Source: Streptomyces ardesiacus
Lineage (GTDB): Bacteria; Actinomycetota; Actinomycetes; Streptomycetales; Streptomycetaceae
Reading direction: 5' to 3'
NCBI RefSeq assembly: GCF_003112575.1
Contig: NZ_BEWC01000007.1
Coordinates: 606,411 to 670,410, forward strand
DNA: 64,000 nucleotides
Position 1 is the stretch's first letter. Every line of letters begins with the position of its first letter. Of this stretch, positions 59,627-64,000 are shown piece by piece. The notes under the pieces were generated by a model. That model saw only the letters and a program-made list of their open reading frames with translations. It searched no databases and was not told where the DNA came from. Made by a program: the position numbers and the translations under genes.

Positions 59627-59668
59627 GCTGCATCGACGCTGCTGCGTCAACGCCGCTGCATCAACGGC
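59627..59668. repeat. Three exact-period 14-bp direct repeats upstream of the XRE-PGB gene
   Basis: Units begin at 59627, 59641 and 59655: GCTGCATCGACGCT, GCTGCGTCAACGCC and GCTGCATCAACGGC. The common core is GCTGCRTCRACG. They lie 60-101 bases upstream of the ATG at 59567, suggesting cooperative binding by a regulator, perhaps the XRE protein itself. Elsewhere in 59568-59879 no gene is seen. Confidence 0.6.
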
Positions 59669-59879
59669 ATGACAGCAGGTCATGAGCCTGCATCGCGGCA
59701 GACACGGGTGCCTCGGCCTGCGGAGGCGCAGATCGTAGCGACGGGGCGGGCGCGCCGGATCTCCCGTTTCCGGCGGCGCTCACGTCACCCGGCGACCGGG
59801 GAAACGTTCACGCCGCGCAGGATGGCGGCGGTCCCTTCGTCGGCGGGGCATGTCGCGGCGAGCAAGGGAGGAGCCGCGT

Positions 59880-60608
59880 TCATACGAAGGAGTGGCCGGG
59901 GAGGGAGCCGTCGGGCCCAGGTGCGGGGTCGCTCTCGGGGTGTTCGCGCCGGGGCCGTTCGTCCCGGGCTGTCCAACCGCCGCGGTCGCCCCCGACCCGC
60001 GTCGGCGCCGTGAACGTCATCGGGTGCGGGTCCGAGAGGATGGCCGGCAGGGTCAGTTCCCACCAGTCGGAGATGCGGCCCCGGAGTGCCTCACGGCCGT
60101 CCAGCGCCTCGGTGAGCGTGCAGAAGCCGAAGAACGCGCGGACCAGCGTCCGGGCCGTGGCGGCGGGGCGGACGTGGGCGGCGAGGTGACCGCTGTGCCG
60201 GGCCTGGGCCAGCAGGCGGGTCACGGCCGTCGTCCAGAGCACGAAGGGGTCCGGGAGGCGGGCGTTGATGGTGTCGCGCTCCGCCCAGAGACGGGCGCCC
60301 GCGCGGGTCACGGAGTCCTCGGCGAGGGCGCGGGCGATCTCGTGGCTCAGGACGACCAGGCGCTCCAGTGGCGGCACGGTGCGGTCGACGTAGCAGGTGG
60401 CGAGGCCGGGCCAGGTGGCGAAGCCGTCCTGGACGACGGCGAGGGCGATGCCCTCTTTGCTGGTGTAGTGGAAGTACACGGACCCGCTGGTTCGTCCGGA
60501 GCGGTTGCTTATGTCGTTGACGCTGGTCCCCGCGTAACCGTTCTCGGCGAAGAGGCAGGCGGCCGCCTCCAGAAGTGATCTGCGGGTTGCTCTGGCCCGT
60601 TCCTGCAA
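59880..60608 (-). CDS. Gamma-butyrolactone-receptor-like TetR regulator
   Basis: A 242-residue TetR-family regulator of the ScbR/ArpA type. The helix-turn-helix is in the first 55 residues (AAACLFAENGYAGTSVNDIS, GSVYFHYTSKEGIALAV). Trp-containing segments (GFATWPGLA, ISDWWELTLPAIL) resemble those of butyrolactone receptors, which release DNA on binding A-factor-like signals. The last 40 residues are a disordered, charged tail. An AACCG-N4-CGGTT site lies about 80 bases upstream. The synthase gene (AfsA/ScbA) is not present nearby, so it may be an orphan or pseudo-receptor. Confidence 0.78.
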   Translation of the reverse strand: MQERARATRRSLLEAAACLFAENGYAGTSVNDISNRSGRTSGSVYFHYTSKEGIALAVVQDGFATWPGLATCYVDRTVPPLERLVVLSHEIARALAEDSVTRAGARLWAERDTINARLPDPFVLWTTAVTRLLAQARHSGHLAAHVRPAATARTLVRAFFGFCTLTEALDGREALRGRISDWWELTLPAILSDPHPMTFTAPTRVGGDRGGWTARDERPRREHPESDPAPGPDGSLPGHSFV

Positions 60609-61029
60609 GATTCCATACTTTCCGCTCGTCGTGAAATGAGTGAGGGAAAATCTAATGCGCCCGCGTACGCCCGGAGCAATCAGGCGTCAACCGTACGCGG
60701 TTCCTACGCATTTCTTTCGATGGTGCACGCTTTCGAGTGACGCGTGCCCCTGCAAGGGAACTCTCCCGGTCGTCCGCTCCCCGCGGCCCTCGCCGGCCGG
60801 CCGGTGACATGCGCCTTCATTTCTCCCCCAAGTCGCTTGCCACGCACCCTATCTGACGGGCAACCAGGCGAAAGGGACAGCCTTGCGCTCCAGCAGCACA
60901 TACCTCACGCACATCAGCCGGTCCAGGCACTCGAAATGATGATTGCCCTGCATTTGGAGACAGAAATAACGTAGCCGTCGCAATGTTTTCCTTTTGCGGC
61001 TGATGCCCCAAAATGCGGAGGAGGACACC
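60609..61029. other. Regulatory intergenic region between TetR and HAD genes
   Basis: 421 bases without a convincing gene. The part from about 60870 to 61010 is AT-richer (AAATGATGATTGCC, GAAATAACG), and ends with the HAD ribosome site. It holds an inverted repeat at 60689-60702 and a looser one, TTTCCGCTC/GAGTGAGGGAAA, near 60620-60655. A short plus-strand frame at 60744-60974 lacks codon bias and a start signal. Confidence 0.4.
60689..60702. promoter_or_regulatory. Candidate autoregulatory element AACCG-TACG-CGGTT
   Basis: A perfect 5-bp inverted repeat with a 4-base centre, 81-94 bases upstream of the TetR start. AACCG/CGGTT half-sites recall the elements bound by butyrolactone receptors, though the outer arms are weak. 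Confidence 0.35.
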
Positions 61030-61776
61030 GTGACGCCGATCTCACGCACGCTGTCGGACTGGTCGCCCGAGGCCATCGTCTTCGACTGCGACGGCACCCT
61101 GATGGACACCGAACGCCACTGGCAGGACGCTCGCACGCGGGCCTTCCGTGACTTCGGACTCCTGCCCCCGCCGGGCTTCGCCGAGCGGGCCAAAGGAGTG
61201 CACTACGTCGACTGCGGCCGCCTGATGGCGCAGGAGACGAACAAGCCCGACCTGGCCTCCGAGCTCGCCGAGGCCCTGCTCGGGCACTTCCTGTCGCTCG
61301 TCGCGGAGGACCCGCTGACCATGCCGGGCGCCTCCGACTTCGTCCGCCTGTGCTCGCGCCGGCTTCCCCTGGCCGTCGCCAGCAACTGCCCGAGGGAGGT
61401 CGTGGACGAGAGCCTTCTGCGCGCCGGACTCCGACGGTACTTCCGCCACGTCGTCGTGCCCACCGTGGAGCCCGGGGACTCCGGTGGACCACGGCCGGTG
61501 CCGGAAGCCGACGGGCCGGAGCGCACCGTACGGCCCAAACCGTGGCCCGACGTCTACAGCACGGCCGCCGAGCTGTGCGGCGTCGCGCCCGCGGCCGCTC
61601 TCGCCGTCGAGGACTCCCTCACCGGCATCGAGTCGGCGTCGCGCGCGGGCCTGCGGGTGCTGGGGGTGGGGCCCCTGCCGAAGGGCAGCGACGGCGGGCA
61701 GGCCGACGCCTGGACCCCGAGGCTGGATTCCGAGGAGCTGCTGTCGTGGACCCGGGAGCGGGTACCGGCGTCGTGA
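61030..61776 (+). CDS. HAD-IA phosphatase (beta-phosphoglucomutase-like)
   Basis: A 248-residue HAD hydrolase. Motif I is IVFDCDGTLMDTERHW, a C1 cap of normal size follows, motif II is PLAVASNCP, motif III is RPKPWPDVYSTAA, and motif IV is AVEDSLTGIESASRAGL. GTG 61030 has GGAGGAGG about 6 bases upstream. It diverges from the butyrolactone-receptor-like gene. In gamma-butyrolactone and methylenomycin-furan pathways a HAD phosphatase removes phosphate after the AfsA-type condensation, so this gene may serve signal synthesis, but no AfsA homologue is seen here. Confidence 0.82.
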   Translation: MTPISRTLSDWSPEAIVFDCDGTLMDTERHWQDARTRAFRDFGLLPPPGFAERAKGVHYVDCGRLMAQETNKPDLASELAEALLGHFLSLVAEDPLTMPGASDFVRLCSRRLPLAVASNCPREVVDESLLRAGLRRYFRHVVVPTVEPGDSGGPRPVPEADGPERTVRPKPWPDVYSTAAELCGVAPAAALAVEDSLTGIESASRAGLRVLGVGPLPKGSDGGQADAWTPRLDSEELLSWTRERVPAS

Positions 61777-61783
61777 CCGCGCC

Positions 61784-62599
61784 TCAGCCCGCCAGGAACG
61801 TCAGCAGGTCCGCGTTGAACCGCCGCGCGTGGCTGACGTAGATCCCGTGCCCGGCGGCCGGGTACTCGAGGTAGGTGACCTCCCGCAGCAGCTCGGCGGT
61901 GCGCCAGCCGGTGCGTTCCACCGGGGCGGAGAAGTCCGCGTCGCCGTGCACGACCAGGGTCGGGACGCCGATGCCCCGCAGGTCCGCGCGGTTGTCGGCG
62001 TGGAAGCAGGCTTCCTGCGCCTTCAGCAACGCCCACGGCGCCGTCGACAGGCACTGGCGGTAGGTGACGTCCATCTGCTCGGGTGAGACGTCGCTGCCGA
62101 GGTGGGTGGTGAAGTAGAGCTGGGTCTGGCGGGCCAGCCACTTCGGCCGGTCGGCGCGGACCGCCGCGCGCAGTCGGTCGAAGGCCGCCTGCGGCATGCC
62201 CTGCGGATTGTCCTCGGTCTGCTTCAGGAACGGCAGGGTCGAGGAGAGGAACGCGGCCCGGGCGACCCGGCCTTCGCCGTGCCGGGCGAGGCAGCGGGCG
62301 ATCTCCGCGCCGCCCATCGAGTGGCCGACGAGCGTGACACCGGTCAGGTCCAGGTGCGCGAGGAGCGCCGCCAGGTCGTCGGCGGTGGAGTCGATGCCGT
62401 ACCCGTCGCACGGGCGGTCGGAACGGCCGTGACCGCGGCGGTCGAGGGCGACGCAGCGGTAGCCGCGGTCGGTGAAGTGCGGGATCTGGTACTCCCACAT
62501 GTCGGCGGGGAGCACCGCACCGGCGACGAAGACGATCGGCTCGCCCCGGCCGTAGTCCTCGTAGGCGATGCGGGTGCCGTCGTGGCTCTCGAAGTACAT
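61784..62599 (-). CDS. Alpha/beta hydrolase (non-haem chloroperoxidase-like)
   Basis: A 271-residue alpha/beta-fold hydrolase. The nucleophile elbow is GHSMGG (Ser at about 94), the acid is in VVHGDADFSAPVE, and the His is in AAGHGIYVSH. ALDRRGHGRSDRPCDGYGID is the usual second loop. It resembles cofactor-free esterase/haloperoxidase proteins, which act on small esters. It converges on the HAD gene with only 7 bases between the stops and stands alone on its strand. The substrate cannot be predicted. Confidence 0.87.
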   Translation of the reverse strand: MYFESHDGTRIAYEDYGRGEPIVFVAGAVLPADMWEYQIPHFTDRGYRCVALDRRGHGRSDRPCDGYGIDSTADDLAALLAHLDLTGVTLVGHSMGGAEIARCLARHGEGRVARAAFLSSTLPFLKQTEDNPQGMPQAAFDRLRAAVRADRPKWLARQTQLYFTTHLGSDVSPEQMDVTYRQCLSTAPWALLKAQEACFHADNRADLRGIGVPTLVVHGDADFSAPVERTGWRTAELLREVTYLEYPAAGHGIYVSHARRFNADLLTFLAG

Positions 62600-62733
62600 C
62601 CGGATTCCCTCCCGTTGGGCCCTGCGTGACCCGGATACTGCCCGGTGCGGGAAAGAGCGGCGATTACCCCGGAGGTAGCCCCGCCCTGGAAATTCGGTGT
62701 CGTGCCCGCCCGTCCGGACGCAGGATGTGGCCC

Positions 62734-63297
62734 ATGACGCTGGCCACTCCTGTACTGCGGACCGACCGGCTGCGGCTGCGGCCCTTCACCGACGCCGACG
62801 CGGGTCCTCTCTTCGCCCTGCACGGAAACACCTCCGTGATGCGCTACTGGGACTCCCCTCCGTGGACCGAACGGGCCCGCGCCGAGCGGTTCCTCGCGAC
62901 GTGCCGGAGGCTGGAGGACGAGGGCAGCGGCGCCCGGGTGGCCATCGACCGGGTGTCCGACGGGGCCTTCGTCGGCTGGTGCGGCCTGTCCGAGTGGAAC
63001 CCGGTCTGCCGCAGCGCGTCGCTGGGTTACTGCCTCGACGAGCCGATGTGGGGGCACGGCTACGGCACGGAGGCCGCGCGCGCCCTGCTGGGGTGGGCGT
63101 TCGACACGCTGGACCTGAACCGGGTGCAGGCAGAGGCCGACACGCGCAACGCGGCCTCCGCGCGGATCCTGGAGAAGGTCGGGTTCGTACGGGAGGGGAC
63201 GCTGCGGGAGGACTGCGTCGTGAACGGCGAGGTGTCCGACTCGTGGGTGTACGGGCTGCTCAGGCGGGAGTGGCCGCCGTCGCACGCGGCGCGCTGA
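62734..63297 (+). CDS. GNAT acetyltransferase (RimJ/RimL type)
   Basis: A 187-residue N-acetyltransferase. It opens with TPVLRTDRLRLRPFTDADA as in RimJ/RimL proteins, and the acetyl-CoA loop is PMWGHGYGTEAARALLGWAF, followed by NRVQAEADTRNAASARILEK and GFVREGTLRED. Such enzymes acetylate ribosomal N-termini, amino acids or small amines. The ATG at 62734 has CAGGA about 8 bases upstream; ATG 62725 would add three residues. It stands alone, divergent from the hydrolase gene. Confidence 0.87.
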   Translation: MTLATPVLRTDRLRLRPFTDADAGPLFALHGNTSVMRYWDSPPWTERARAERFLATCRRLEDEGSGARVAIDRVSDGAFVGWCGLSEWNPVCRSASLGYCLDEPMWGHGYGTEAARALLGWAFDTLDLNRVQAEADTRNAASARILEKVGFVREGTLREDCVVNGEVSDSWVYGLLRREWPPSHAAR

Positions 63298-63477
63298 GTC
63301 CGCGCCGCGGCGGGGCGGTGCCGACGGGCGGTACGGCACTCGCGCCTTCCGCGCCCGGGAGGCAGGACGTGGCGCGTTCCGCACGCGTGCGGGGAGTGTT
63401 TCCCCGGCGCACCCCTGCTGTTCGCCGTGCCTGGCTACCTTCGCCTCGCCCGGTCCGGCAGCAGGAGAGGTATGTCC

Positions 63478-64000
63478 ATGAGCGCCCCTGTCCACGGCTC
63501 CTCCGAACGGCCTTCCGCGGCCACCCTGGCGGCGGCCAGGCAGCGTCGCGAGGAAGGGCGGGGCGGGAGTTCGTCCGGATCCGGGACCTCGGCGGAGCGG
63601 GCCCTGCTCGGGCTCCAGGCCAGCGCCGGCAACCAGGCGGCGACCGCCACCGTCCAGCGCGCCCGGGGCCGGACCCTGGAGCGGCCCCCCGGCACCGACA
63701 CCGGCCGGCCCGGCTCGGTCCCCGCGGCCCGACGCGCTCCCGCCGGCCTCACGCGACGCGGGTCGGCTCCCGGCACACTGGCCGGGCTCGGCGCCCTCGG
63801 CACGGGTTCCGGCACCCGGTCCGCCTCGGGCGCCGAAGTCCGTCCCCCCGGCGGCACCGTGGAACCCGACGCGGGCGCCGAGACGCGCGGCGGCACTCCG
63901 GAGCCCGTCACCGCCACCGGGACCACCGCGGCGAACCGTTTCCCCCCGTCGGGCCGTACCCGGCGCGGATCCGACACCGACACCCGGCCCGAGCCCGCCG
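63478..64000 (+). CDS. Start of a gene with eCIS-type N-terminus (cut by window end)
   Basis: A frame open to the last base gives 174 residues. AGGAGAGG lies 7 bases before the ATG. The first 70 residues end in ERALLGLQASAGNQAATATV followed by QRARGR. This LLxLQxxAGNxA pattern is common at the N-termini of DUF4157 and toxin-like proteins linked to extracellular contractile injection systems. The rest so far is Pro/Gly/Thr/Arg-rich linker. The functional domain must lie beyond the window. Reading stays in one frame with strong GC bias, so the gene is probably real. Confidence 0.6.
   Translation, partial: MSAPVHGSSERPSAATLAAARQRREEGRGGSSSGSGTSAERALLGLQASAGNQAATATVQRARGRTLERPPGTDTGRPGSVPAARRAPAGLTRRGSAPGTLAGLGALGTGSGTRSASGAEVRPPGGTVEPDAGAETRGGTPEPVTATGTTAANRFPPSGRTRRGSDTDTRPEPA

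Noticed and set aside
60744..60974. Possible AfsA/ScbA remnant between TetR and HAD genes
   Set aside because: The short frame shows no recognisable AfsA motif, no ribosome site and poor codon bias.

Overview
The window is high-GC actinobacterial DNA, almost certainly from a Streptomyces chromosome. Nearly all codons end in G or C, GTG starts are common, stop/start overlaps (ATGA, GTGA) are frequent, and many families are typical of the genus: CslA/GlxA, AA10 LPMO, Scr1-type regulator with a DUF397 partner, SPFH, class F sortase, gamma-butyrolactone-receptor-like TetR. No IS element, integrase, CRISPR array or rRNA was seen. Two identical tRNA-Lys(CTT) genes are present.

Layout. (1) 1-9031: a catabolic and uptake cluster. 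It has two maleate-isomerase/Asp-Glu-racemase paralogues, a D-2-hydroxyacid dehydrogenase, an amidase, a DUF3830 protein, a complete EhuBCDA-type polar amino acid/ectoine ABC transporter and an IclR regulator. (2) 9120-17914: the glycan locus. An AA10 LPMO with a DasR-type operator, an SPFH protein and an NlpC/P60-like protein lie between the two tRNA-Lys genes. They are followed by the cslA-glxA operon (membrane glycan synthase plus radical-copper oxidase) and a GH6 lipoprotein. (3) 18006-26931: a class F sortase with a membrane partner and a NagD-like HAD, then a probable aminoethylphosphonate-type operon: FAD amine oxidoreductase, phosphonatase-like HAD, ABC ATPase, two permeases, binding lipoprotein, with a GntR/UTRA regulator upstream. 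(4) 26987-35917: a ROK regulator with a large repetitive insertion, divergent across a 27-bp operator from a Gfo/Idh oxidoreductase. Then come an LLM oxidoreductase, a FAH-family hydrolase, a YidC paralogue with a small membrane protein, SEC-C and SRPBCC proteins, and an Arr-type rifampin ADP-ribosyltransferase.

(5) 36072-55419: the most unusual part, a DISARM-related defence array of about 19 kb. It begins with a Vsr-type nuclease and two C5-cytosine methyltransferase homologues, one of which has lost the catalytic Cys. These converge with a three-gene operon (XRE-GHKL ATPase, unknown protein, DUF6339-like protein). After an 800-bp regulatory gap holding a candidate 50-residue acidic ORF with a TTA codon, there is a translationally coupled operon: a 1588-residue HSP90-like ATPase fused to an SF2 helicase, a UvrD-like helicase, DrmA and DrmB. 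DrmC (PLD), DrmD and DrmE were not seen.

(6) 55406-64000: a GHKL anti-sigma-like protein, Scr1 regulator and DUF397 module with a 29-bp palindrome between divergent genes, a decayed HAD gene, a small secreted protein, an XRE protein with a membrane anchor and peptidoglycan-binding domains, a gamma-butyrolactone-receptor-like TetR beside a HAD phosphatase, an alpha/beta hydrolase, a GNAT acetyltransferase, and the start of a gene whose N-terminus resembles eCIS-associated proteins. Functions are inferred from recognised motifs and order; no database search was possible.
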